Below are positions 10,304 to 16,858 of a stretch of 64,000 nucleotides of DNA, piece after piece (the stretch's first letter is position 1; each line of letters starts with the position of its first letter). The translations under genes and the position numbers were made by a program. The notes below the pieces were generated by a model that saw nothing but the letters and a program-made list of their open reading frames with translations, was not told the origin of the DNA and did not search any database. Source of the DNA: Pseudomonas sessilinigenes (lineage in GTDB: Bacteria; Pseudomonadota; Gammaproteobacteria; Pseudomonadales; Pseudomonadaceae); the NCBI RefSeq assembly GCF_003850565.1, contig NZ_CP027706.1, positions 3,596,001 through 3,660,000 on the forward strand, given 5' to 3'.

Positions 10304-10380
10304 GCACTCGTAGCTCAGCTGGATAGAGTACTCGGCTACGAACCGAGCGGTCACAGGTTCGAATCCTGTCGAGTGCACCA
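10304..10380 (+). tRNA. tRNA-Arg (anticodon ACG), copy 2
   Basis: Identical in sequence to copy 1, 72 bp downstream. The spacer is nearly the same as that after it. Confidence 0.97.
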
Positions 10381-10451
10381 TTTAAGAGTTAGTTGTAGCG
10401 ATATGAATAACTCGGTTTCAACCAGTTGTGGTCTGGTCTAAAAGCACAAAT

Positions 10452-10528
10452 GCACTCGTAGCTCAGCTGGATAGAGTACTCGGCTACGAACCGAGCGGTC
10501 ACAGGTTCGAATCCTGTCGAGTGCACCA
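10452..10528 (+). tRNA. tRNA-Arg (anticodon ACG), copy 3
   Basis: Identical to copies 1 and 2, and directly followed by a terminator that ends the tRNA transcript. Confidence 0.97.
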
Positions 10529-10534
10529 TATATC

Positions 10535-10570
10535 AAAAAGCCCGTATCGAAAGATACGGGCTTTTTGTTT
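10535..10570 (+). terminator. Terminator of the tRNA cluster
   Basis: AAAAAGCCCGTATC pairs with GATACGGGCTTTTT, followed by a further T-run. A classical rho-independent terminator. Confidence 0.93.
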
Positions 10571-10935
10571 TTAGCGATTTTTATCTTCTCTCTTTCTTCT
10601 TCGTTCGTCTGGAACGGCTGGTCCCGTGTGCAGTCGAATCCCTTGTGCGCCACAGGCTTTTTTCTCTCGGTGTGTGTTTTCTTTTTTCGCCGAAGCGTCG
10701 CAGTTTCGTAGATTCGGGCTTTGCTCAGGTTTATGTCGCAAGCGCTTGTTCTTGCCGTGATTTTTTAGCGTCTAAAACCGCCAGGCGGTGTATGATTGCG
10801 CCCGTCAGCCCCGCCGGGGCTTGTGGAATATCTCCATGGACTTACCCAGTAGTTACTCAGTATCTCGTTTTCACAATCATGAACTGACTGATTGATCCTT
10901 CCGGCGTGCTCCTCTGCTGGGAGTGGAGTTCGCCT
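10571..10935. other. Intergenic region upstream of mgtE
   Basis: No convincing full gene is present. The stretch is T-rich at first, then holds a small GC hairpin (AGCCCCGCCGGGGCT, about 10808-10822) and a 19-codon open frame just upstream of mgtE. It should contain the mgtE promoter and leader. No known magnesium riboswitch was recognised. Confidence 0.5.
10836..10895 (+). CDS. Possible 19-residue leader peptide before mgtE
   Basis: ATG 10836 opens a frame encoding MDLPSSYSVSRFHNHELTD and stops 40 bp before the mgtE ATG. A GC hairpin lies just upstream. Leader peptides control some magnesium transporter genes in enterobacteria, which makes this worth checking. The ribosome site is poor and nothing here proves translation. 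Confidence 0.25.
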   Translation: MDLPSSYSVSRFHNHELTD

Positions 10936-12378
10936 ATGACCGAAGTAGAAGTAAAGAAAACGCAGGAAAGCCTGCAGGACCGCCTCGCTCAGGTCGTTGA
11001 GCTACTGCAGCGCCAGCGAGTGGTCGAAGACCTGACGCATCGTCAGGAAGGCCACCATCATGACCGGGTGGAAAACCTGGTCCATCGGCAGAATCTGGTC
11101 GAGTTGCAGCGCAAGCTCGATGACCTGCACTCCGCCGACGTCGCCTATATCCTCGAAGCCTTGCCCCTGGAAGAACGTCTGACCGTCTGGCAGTTGGTCA
11201 AGGCCGAGCGTGACGGCGACATCCTTCTCGAAGTATCCGACTCCGTACGTGAAACCCTGATCGCCGACATGGACGATCATGAGCTCCTGGCTGCGGCCAA
11301 GGAGATGGACGCCGACGAACTTGCTGACCTGGCTCCCGAGCTGCCGCGAGACGTTGTCCATGAGCTGATGGAGGCTCTTGACGGGCAGCAGCGTGAGCGC
11401 GTTCGTTCTGCGTTGTCCTATGACGAAGAGCAAGTCGGCGCATTGATGGACTTCGAGATGGTGACCATCCGCGAGGATGTCAGCCTTGAAGTGGTCCTGC
11501 GTTACCTGCGGCGCCTGAAGGAGCTACCCGGCCATACTGACAAGTTGTTCGTCGTGGACTACGACGGTGTGCTCAAGGGTGTGCTGCCGATCAAGCGACT
11601 GTTGGTCAATGACCCTGAAAAGCAGGTCGCAGAAGTCATGGCCAGCGATCCGGTGAGTTTTCATCCCGATGAAGATGCCTATGACGCTGCCCAGGCATTC
11701 GAGCGTTATGACCTTATTTCGGCACCGGTGGTCGATAAGAACGACAAGCTGATTGGACGTTTGACCATCGATGAAATGGTCGACCTGATCCGCGAGGAGA
11801 GCGAGAGCGAAGTCCTCAGCATGGCCGGTCTGCGTGAGGAGGAAGACATCTTCGCGTCGGTGTGGAAGTCCCTGCGCAACCGTTGGGCCTGGTTGGCGAT
11901 CAACCTGATTACGGCATTCCTGGCATCTAGGGTGATTGGCCTGTTCGAGGGCTCCATCGAGAAGCTGGTGGCGCTGGCGGCGCTGATGCCCATTGTTGCC
12001 GGGATAGGCGGCAACTCGGGTAACCAGACCATCACCATGATTGTGCGGGCGATGGCCTTGGATCAGGTGAGCACTGGTAATACCTCGCGGCTGATGCGCA
12101 AGGAACTGGCGGTAGCCTTGATCAACGGCCTCATCTGGGGTGGGGTGATCGGTGCCGTGGCCTACATGCTCTATGGAAGCTGGTCGCTAGGGGTGGTCAT
12201 GACGGCCGCCATGACCTTGAATCTGTTGCTGGCGGCCCTCATGGGGGTATTGATCCCTATGACCCTGGCGCGCCTGGGGCGGGATCCAGCGATGGGCGCC
12301 AGTGTGATGATCACCGCTATGACCGACAGCGGTGGCTTTTTCATTTTCCTTGGCCTGGCGACCATCTTCCTGCTCTAA
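10936..12378 (+). CDS. mgtE: Magnesium transporter MgtE
   Basis: MgtE is a Mg2+-gated channel of the inner membrane. The 480-residue product has the expected order. A helical cytoplasmic N domain holds ALPLEERLTVWQLV and the acidic ELADLAPELPRDVVHELM repeats. A CBS pair follows (around VMASDPVSFHPDEDAYDAAQAFERYDL), then five membrane helices with the signature PIVAGIGGNSGNQT. The start at 10936 is preferred over an upstream codon at 10906 because the family begins near MTEVEVKKTQESLQDRL. In P. aeruginosa MgtE influences type III secretion through the Gac/Rsm small RNAs (established for that species, not shown here). Confidence 0.95.
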   Translation: MTEVEVKKTQESLQDRLAQVVELLQRQRVVEDLTHRQEGHHHDRVENLVHRQNLVELQRKLDDLHSADVAYILEALPLEERLTVWQLVKAERDGDILLEVSDSVRETLIADMDDHELLAAAKEMDADELADLAPELPRDVVHELMEALDGQQRERVRSALSYDEEQVGALMDFEMVTIREDVSLEVVLRYLRRLKELPGHTDKLFVVDYDGVLKGVLPIKRLLVNDPEKQVAEVMASDPVSFHPDEDAYDAAQAFERYDLISAPVVDKNDKLIGRLTIDEMVDLIREESESEVLSMAGLREEEDIFASVWKSLRNRWAWLAINLITAFLASRVIGLFEGSIEKLVALAALMPIVAGIGGNSGNQTITMIVRAMALDQVSTGNTSRLMRKELAVALINGLIWGGVIGAVAYMLYGSWSLGVVMTAAMTLNLLLAALMGVLIPMTLARLGRDPAMGASVMITAMTDSGGFFIFLGLATIFLL

Positions 12379-12404
12379 ACCCATTTGCATGCCGGTTTTC
12401 TATC

Positions 12405-12436
12405 GAAGCGCCTTGATGGCGCTTCGTTGTTTTTGC
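12405..12436 (+). terminator. Terminator after mgtE
   Basis: GAAGCGCC and GGCGCTTC pair around a TTGAT loop and are followed by GTTGTTTTT. Confidence 0.85.
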
Positions 12437-12439
12437 GGG

Positions 12440-12470
12440 CAAAAAAAAGCCAGCTATTAGGCTGGCTTGA
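12440..12470 (-). terminator. Terminator after amrZ
   Basis: On the minus strand AAGCCAGCC and GGCTGGCTT-type arms around a short loop run into eight T residues. It faces the mgtE terminator. Confidence 0.88.
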
Positions 12471-12485
12471 GTGTTCTGGGTGAAA

Positions 12486-12812
12486 TCAGGTGGCGTCTGC
12501 GGCCATTTCGGCGTCATGGGCGATCAGCGAGACCAAGGCGTTCTGCTGGCGATGTGAGAGTTGGCGGAAACGTTGAAGCAGTTCGCGTTCATGCAAGGAC
12601 AGTTCGGGGCTGTCCAGGCGCATGCTTAGCTCTTCACCCAAGGCGCCTTCCTGAATAAGACTCTGTTCCAGGCGCGCGATGATTTCGGAGTTCATGCTGC
12701 GATGATGGTTGCGAGCCACCTCGGCAATGCGTTCACGCATCCCGTCGGGCAGACGTACGACGAACTTGTCAGCCGTACGGCTGGAATAAATTGCCTGTTT
12801 CAATGGGCGCAT
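12486..12812 (-). CDS. amrZ: AmrZ/AlgZ ribbon-helix-helix regulator
   Basis: AmrZ is an Arc-type ribbon-helix-helix DNA-binding protein that controls alginate, motility and c-di-GMP genes in Pseudomonas. The 108-residue product has the beta strand and helices in [20 protein letters not shown] and [18 protein letters not shown], and a C-terminal tetramerisation part ([36 protein letters not shown]). It is nearly identical in layout to P. aeruginosa AmrZ. No strong ribosome site precedes the ATG. A TAACCGGTTA palindrome sits directly upstream and may serve autoregulation. Confidence 0.96.
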   Translation of the reverse strand: MRPLKQAIYSSRTADKFVVRLPDGMRERIAEVARNHHRSMNSEIIARLEQSLIQEGALGEELSMRLDSPELSLHERELLQRFRQLSHRQQNALVSLIAHDAEMAADAT

Positions 12813-12817
12813 ATATT

Positions 12818-12827
12818 TAACCGGTTA
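12818..12827. promoter_or_regulatory. Palindrome at the amrZ start
   Basis: TAACCGGTTA, a 10-bp perfect palindrome, lies 5 bp upstream of the amrZ ATG, where the ribosome site would be expected. A protein bound here would block translation initiation or transcription. No regulator is assigned. Confidence 0.35.
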
Positions 12828-12923
12828 GTTCAGGGGAGCGGTTCTCGGAATTGGCCGCGGGCTGTTTTTTAGGACAAGCCTGATTGCCAAATGTTCAACC
12901 TGAATTGTTAAGAGGCCCGCATC

Positions 12924-13082
12924 ATGCCTCAAGATCGCCAGATCATTGGCGCCAATTCTGTGACAAATATTGAACTGGATAAAGGCGTTATGCCAGCACC
13001 AATTATCAGAAATGCGGACTGGTTTGAAAAGATCGCTGATCCGCGTTGTTGGCCGCATTCTCTCTTCCTGCGAGAGCGCTGA
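12924..13082 (+). CDS. Possible 52-residue protein between amrZ and phnN
   Basis: The frame starts at ATG 12924, with AAGAGG about 10 bases upstream, and encodes a 52-residue soluble-looking protein rich in Ile, Asp and Trp with the stretch NADWFEKIADPRCWPHSLFL. Its composition is protein-like and it is the best candidate in the 378-bp gap between amrZ and phnN. An overlapping 98-codon minus-strand frame looks like its shadow. The function is unknown. Confidence 0.4.
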   Translation: MPQDRQIIGANSVTNIELDKGVMPAPIIRNADWFEKIADPRCWPHSLFLRER

Positions 13083-13190
13083 TGCACTAGCGAAGGTGCA
13101 CGCGATGCGGGTGAGCATCATAATCCCTACCTGTTAGAGGATAGTGGCAAATGGCCGATTTACTAGTGGCACTGCTCGGGGATGCGTTCC

Positions 13191-13772
13191 ATGCCAGGTA
13201 GACTCATTTATTTGATGGGACCTTCGGGAGCTGGCAAAGATACTCTGATCGATGCGGCCAAGCCGTCATTGAGGGAGTTGGGTTGCGAGGTCGCAAGACG
13301 GGTCATTACGCGTTCAGCCGAGTCGGTGGGAGAGGACGCTCACGAAGTCTCGGTCGAGGAATTCGAGCGGCAGGCGGTACGCGGAGATTTCGCCTTGTCA
13401 TGGCGAGCCAATGGCTTGGGTTATGGGATTCCAGCCCAGATCGATCAATGGCTGGCTCAAGGACGCCATGTCTTGGTCAACGGTTCACGAGGGTACCTGT
13501 CCCAGGCCCGGCAACGCTATCCAGGCCTGATTGCGATCGTTCTGACGGTGAACACCGAGGTATTGCGCCAGCGCTTGCTGCGCAGGGCCAGGGAAGACCT
13601 GTCGGAGATCGAGAATCGCCTGCGGCGCAATGAGCAATTCGCCGATTCAGCCTGGTTGGAGGAGCAGCAGGTAGTACGCCTGGATAACTCCGCGCAATTG
13701 CAGGACACCCTGCAGTATCTACTGGAGATACTGCGCCAGCATGGGATCAGCGCAGTACCGGATCGAACTTGA
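13191..13772 (+). CDS. phnN: Ribose 1,5-bisphosphate phosphokinase PhnN
   Basis: PhnN phosphorylates ribose 1,5-bisphosphate to PRPP, the salvage end of the C-P lyase route. The 193-residue protein has the guanylate-kinase-like fold with P-loop GPSGAGKD near residues 10-17 and the VITRSAESVGEDAHEV lid segment. GGGGA lies 8 bases before ATG 13191, so this start is chosen over ATG 13182. No other phn gene is nearby, although in P. aeruginosa amrZ flanks the whole phn cluster. Confidence 0.92.
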   Translation: MPGRLIYLMGPSGAGKDTLIDAAKPSLRELGCEVARRVITRSAESVGEDAHEVSVEEFERQAVRGDFALSWRANGLGYGIPAQIDQWLAQGRHVLVNGSRGYLSQARQRYPGLIAIVLTVNTEVLRQRLLRRAREDLSEIENRLRRNEQFADSAWLEEQQVVRLDNSAQLQDTLQYLLEILRQHGISAVPDRT

Positions 13773-13926
13773 TCTTGCGTCCGGCAAGCAATGCAACCAG
13801 CGACAAGCAGAAGAACAAGCCGCAGGCGGCCAAGGAAATGTGGCTGAGCGTTTCCTCGGGCAATGCCATGGCGGCAATGCCACTGAGGAGCGTCAGGATA
13901 AGCAGGCTTTTCGCTGCGGTGGACAT
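13747..13926 (-). CDS. Small inner-membrane protein of 59 residues
   Basis: Read on the minus strand from ATG 13926, the protein has two hydrophobic segments (SLLILTLLSGIAAMAL and ISLAACGLFFCLSLVALLAG) and a basic tail GRKIKFDPVLR, a two-helix hairpin. It overlaps the 3' end of phnN by 26 bp in the convergent direction. The hydrophobic periodicity and positively charged end argue that it is real. I do not recognise a family. In P. aeruginosa a small hypothetical membrane protein (PA3371 position) also ends the phn region. Confidence 0.68.
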   Translation of the reverse strand: MSTAAKSLLILTLLSGIAAMALPEETLSHISLAACGLFFCLSLVALLAGRKIKFDPVLR

Positions 13927-13949
13927 AAATGGCTTCCGATATCGTGGTC

Positions 13950-14183
13950 TTAGAACGCCCAGTGTTGTGTAGGCCCTGGAGCCTGCTGCAGAGGCTGCCC
14001 TGTAGCAATCCGGGTCACATCCCCAGGTTCTACCTGAGTCTTGAGGATGGCCAATCGTGGGGCTAGGCGTTGGCCGTAATGGGTAGAGGAGAGGGGGCTG
14101 GAGACTGCATCGTCGGGTTGAAAGTGAAAGGCCACCAATATGGCGATGGCTGTCGCATTCAGGAGAAACAGGACGCTGTTCAT
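13950..14183 (-). CDS. Small single-pass or exported protein, 77 residues
   Basis: The product begins MNSVLFLLNATAIAILVAFHF, one N-terminal hydrophobic helix, followed by a polar, Pro/Gln-rich stretch of about 55 residues. GAGATGG lies before the ATG at 14183; a start three codons earlier (14192) is also possible. It is just upstream of, and in line with, the 59-residue membrane protein (24 bp apart), so the two probably form a small operon. No function is recognised. Confidence 0.6.
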   Translation of the reverse strand: MNSVLFLLNATAIAILVAFHFQPDDAVSSPLSSTHYGQRLAPRLAILKTQVEPGDVTRIATGQPLQQAPGPTQHWAF

Positions 14184-14300
14184 GGGCACCATCTCTAGGC
14201 TGCTTGTTCCGGGGAATAAAGCAGGCCGCGTGCCAGAAGTCTACAGGTCGTCAAACCCCATAAAAACAACAAGTTATATGTGGATTACGGTAGCGACGAA

Positions 14301-14344
14301 TTGCACTTTGCAATAATGGCTTTTTGCAGTGATGCAATTTGCAC
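14301..14344. repeat. Cluster of five TGCA motifs
   Basis: TGCA occurs at 14302, 14309, 14325, 14333 and 14340, mostly as TTGCA or TGCAA, in an AT-rich gap. The spacings of 7, 16, 8 and 7 bp and the palindromic half-sites suggest binding by an oligomeric regulator of the small genes to the left. Confidence 0.4.
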
Positions 14345-14475
14345 GATGATGGGCTGCCGATTGCTCTTGCGTCTTGGTGTTTCCTGTAAAAAGCCCTACG
14401 CACGACATGACAAATACGGCGTTGGTCGTTAACATGCACGCCGTCCTTTGTGCCGTATCAGGCACTTACCTCCGG

Positions 14476-14552
14476 GTCTCAGTAGCTCAATTGGATAGAG
14501 CATCCCCCTCCTAAGGGGAAGGTTGGCAGTTCGAACCTGCCCTGGGACACCA
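14476..14552 (+). tRNA. tRNA-Arg (anticodon CCT)
   Basis: 77 nt with acceptor GTCTCAG/CTGGGAC, loop CTCCTAA, TTCGAAC T-arm and encoded CCA. This tRNA is a common integration site for mobile elements, but no integrase or duplicated 3' end was seen here. Confidence 0.95.
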
Positions 14553-14648
14553 TCTCCCTCTCCGTATCCATAACAGTGCATTGCCTTATCCGGGCAACGG
14601 GTACCCTGATTGCAGATCAAGGCCCGTGCAGAGCTGTTTGCGTTGTTC

Positions 14649-14786
14649 TCAAGTCATTCGCCACAAGATGAACAAACGTCCAAGCATGTAGGTGAAAACC
14701 ATCATCGTCAGAACCCAGAATCGTCCGGCCGGCAGGCTGGAGCTGGTTTGGATCAGGACGGTAATCAGTGGGGCTATGTGGGACAC
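14649..14786 (-). CDS. Membrane peptide of 45 residues, GTG start
   Basis: GGAGG stands 7 bases before a GTG at 14786. The frame encodes VSHIAPLITVLIQTSSSLPAG followed by a hydrophobic stretch (WVLTMMVFTYMLGRLFILW) and RMT. The ideal ribosome site and membrane-like C-terminal half make translation likely, although the peptide is too short for homology by eye. It lies between tRNA-Arg(CCT) and the terminator of the 14.9-19.2 kb operon. Confidence 0.55.
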   Translation of the reverse strand: MSHIAPLITVLIQTSSSLPAGRFWVLTMMVFTYMLGRLFILWRMT

Positions 14787-14814
14787 GGTGCAACCTCCAT
14801 TTTTCTGTGGGCAT

Positions 14815-14851
14815 GAAAAAGCCCCAGGACATCGTCTGTACCTGGGGCTTT
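14815..14851 (-). terminator. Terminator of the DUF1266/PcfJ operon
   Basis: AAAGCCCCAGG and CCTGGGGCTTT pair across a 14-base loop. On the minus strand the stem is followed by TTTTC. It lies about 100 bp beyond the last gene of the minus-strand operon. Confidence 0.8.
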
Positions 14852-14948
14852 CATCGTGAGAGCTTGGGATTTATCTAGAGTGCAACTTAAATCCTCGGCT
14901 TGTGTGTCTCACGTGTGAGACTGCCCATAGTGAGGGTTTTCCCGATCC

Positions 14949-15611
14949 TCACTCGGTTGCCGGGCTGAATGCCGGCAAGCCCTGCCACGCCACTGCTGCC
15001 CAGGCCCCACCGTCGGCCGCGAGCAAGTGCTTGAGGCTTTCCTCGTTGAAGGTGCTCCCCAGGGCGTCTGCCCTGAAGGCGGCCACCCATTGCCGGCGCC
15101 CCTGCATGAAGGCCTGTCCGAAGTCTTCCCAGCTGTCGAAGCAGTCCTGGGCCCGCTGGGCGTTGAGCAACATGATGCGCCAGCCGCTGTCGGCCTCCAG
15201 CCAGCCCATCAGCGTTGCGCAACGGGCGAAGAATGCGCTGCGCACGCAGGCGAAGGCAACGGCGGCTCGTGGATCGTCGCTGGGGTTCAGGCCATGCAGG
15301 TCGATACGAAACCACTGGCGTTCCAAGGTGGAGTTCAGGTGGTTGCGAACTTCATCGTCGCTGGCATTGCTGCGAAAGCCGATCTGGTGGAGCAACGGAG
15401 CCCTGAGGGTGTCCTTGGCCTGGTCGGCGAAATAGGTGGTCTCGGGATCGAAGAAACCGGTCATGCCGGTGGCATCCACCATGGGTTGCGCCAGTGTCAG
15501 GGCCCAGCGCTTGCGTGGGGTGAAGACCACCAGGGAGGTGGGGCTGGAGCGGCGGCGCAAGTAACCCCAGACCAGCCAGGCGCCGAATAGGAGGCCGATG
15601 ACTGTCAGCAT
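14949..15611 (-). CDS. DUF1266-like protein with N-terminal membrane anchor
   Basis: The 220-residue protein starts MLTVIGLLFGAWLVWGYLRRR, one membrane helix with a basic stop-transfer end, so the rest should be cytoplasmic. The body shows the DUF1266 pattern: an F..E....LRAPLLHQIGF segment, AVAFACVRSAFFARCATLMGWL, and QDCFDSWEDFGQAFMQGRRQW near residues 152-172. It overlaps the stop of the PcfJ-like gene by 7 bp, so the two are translationally coupled. DUF1266 has no known activity, and the family call is by eye. Confidence 0.75.
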   Translation of the reverse strand: MLTVIGLLFGAWLVWGYLRRRSSPTSLVVFTPRKRWALTLAQPMVDATGMTGFFDPETTYFADQAKDTLRAPLLHQIGFRSNASDDEVRNHLNSTLERQWFRIDLHGLNPSDDPRAAVAFACVRSAFFARCATLMGWLEADSGWRIMLLNAQRAQDCFDSWEDFGQAFMQGRRQWVAAFRADALGSTFNEESLKHLLAADGGAWAAVAWQGLPAFSPATE

Positions 15612-16858
15612 GATTTCCCCCGCTGCCTGCTGGCTTGCCAGGTGCAAATGGACTCGGCCTGGGCTGGAGACATGTCTTTCCATGGCACGCCTTCGGTGCG
15701 ATACAACGGGTCCTCCAGGCGGGGCTGCGGCCAAGGGCTTTTCTTGTAGACATGCCGGATGGCGTAGCGCACAGCCGGGGCCTCGGGTTCGTTTTCCAGC
15801 AACAGGTCGCACTGGCGAGCCGCCACCAGCCACTGGACCATGGGCGAGGGCGAGTCCAGTCGCGAGAACAGCTGTGGGTAGCGCGATACCAGGCGTGTCT
15901 GGGCTTCGGGCTCACTGACTTCTTCGATGTGCAGCCACCCTGTTTCGGTGCGCACGATTCCGATCGCGATGCAGTCGTCCGGCGTCTGTTGGTCGGTACC
16001 TAGGGTATTGAGGAGCGCCAGCAGGTCATGGAAGTAGCGCTCGACAGGTGGACGGTTCTGCTTGCCCTTGACCTGCTCCACGGTCAGTGAGCCGCTGCCC
16101 TGGACAATCAGGCTGACCGTGATATGGGGCTGGCCCTGGGCATCGCGCAGGCTGAAGACCCGCATGTCCTGTTGCTCAACGGCCTCGGCGTAGCGCTCGC
16201 CATAGCCACCGGTCAAGGCTCGGCGGTTGGCGAACTGCCCCAGGCAGTGGCGCATCACATAGCTTTCAAACGCCATCTCGGCCCGTAGCAGTGGGCTGTC
16301 GCTGCGCATTTCCACCCAGGTGTGCTCGGCGCAGGTCACCGTGACCTGCAAGGCATCGGCCGAACTCTGGCGCCAGCCCTGGTCGACCCGGGCTGCCATT
16401 TGCGCATGTTCCTTCTCCCACAGCGCCAGGGCCTGGGGGCAGTTGATGCGGTCGAGCTTGCCCTCCAGGGCCGTGCCCTTGCGCGACACCAGGAACTCCA
16501 CCAGCCGGGCCTCTTGTGCCAGCAGCTGGGGTTGTGCCGGGTCGATCCATACCAGGGGCGCCACGTTGGTGGAGGCATCCGCTTCCTGGGCCTTGGCGGC
16601 ACTGAAGTGTCCGGCTACCCAGGCCGGTAGCCCAGCGCTCCCCAGGGCCTGGGCAGCGTCATCCAGGTTGTGGATGCTCCGTGCCGGCTCAAAGTTGCCA
16701 GCCAGGTGCCGGTAGAAGTGGTTGAGCAGCCAGCCTTGCACGGCGGCGTCGTCTTCCCGGGCCTGGCTGCGTTGCTTGATGCCACGCTTGAGTTCATCGG
16801 CATTGAGCAGGTTGCGCGCTGCGTAGCTGGAGTTGCGCTTGTCGGTGGCTACTTCCAT
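15605..16858 (-). CDS. PcfJ-like protein
   Basis: The 417-residue protein begins MEVATDKRNSSYAARNLLNA. ATG 16858 overlaps the end of the upstream gene by 10 bp. Its middle carries the PcfJ-like signature, with MRHCLGQFA at residues 202-210, then a beta-rich segment (HITVSLIVQGSGSLTVEQVKGKQNR) with the QVKGKQNRPP motif near residues 258-267. This resembles the conserved half of enterococcal plasmid protein PcfJ and of many chromosomal homologues. The conserved His-Cys pair suggests an active or metal site. The biochemical function is unknown. No conjugation genes are nearby. Confidence 0.75.
   Translation of the reverse strand: MEVATDKRNSSYAARNLLNADELKRGIKQRSQAREDDAAVQGWLLNHFYRHLAGNFEPARSIHNLDDAAQALGSAGLPAWVAGHFSAAKAQEADASTNVAPLVWIDPAQPQLLAQEARLVEFLVSRKGTALEGKLDRINCPQALALWEKEHAQMAARVDQGWRQSSADALQVTVTCAEHTWVEMRSDSPLLRAEMAFESYVMRHCLGQFANRRALTGGYGERYAEAVEQQDMRVFSLRDAQGQPHITVSLIVQGSGSLTVEQVKGKQNRPPVERYFHDLLALLNTLGTDQQTPDDCIAIGIVRTETGWLHIEEVSEPEAQTRLVSRYPQLFSRLDSPSPMVQWLVAARQCDLLLENEPEAPAVRYAIRHVYKKSPWPQPRLEDPLYRTEGVPWKDMSPAQAESICTWQASRQRGKSC

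Larger units (their letters stand above)
10155..10451 (+). repeat. Tandem duplication of a tRNA-Arg plus spacer unit
   Basis: Two consecutive units of 149 and 148 bp, each a tRNA-Arg and its spacer, differ at only a few spacer positions (for example GTTATAGCAAT against GTTGTAGCGAT, and one A lost). The third tRNA lacks the spacer. This marks a recent tandem amplification. Confidence 0.9.

Noticed and set aside
10155..10528. Regularly spaced repeats that might be a CRISPR array
   Set aside because: The 77-nt repeats fold as tRNA-Arg and the spacers are nearly identical to one another, the opposite of CRISPR spacers.
10645..10887. An 80-codon frame upstream of mgtE
   Set aside because: It starts at GTG without a ribosome site and its composition (Cys, Ser, Phe rich) is not protein-like; it covers the mgtE leader.
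12825..13121. A 98-codon minus-strand frame between amrZ and phnN
   Set aside because: Poor composition, no ribosome site, and it overlaps a more protein-like 52-codon frame on the plus strand.
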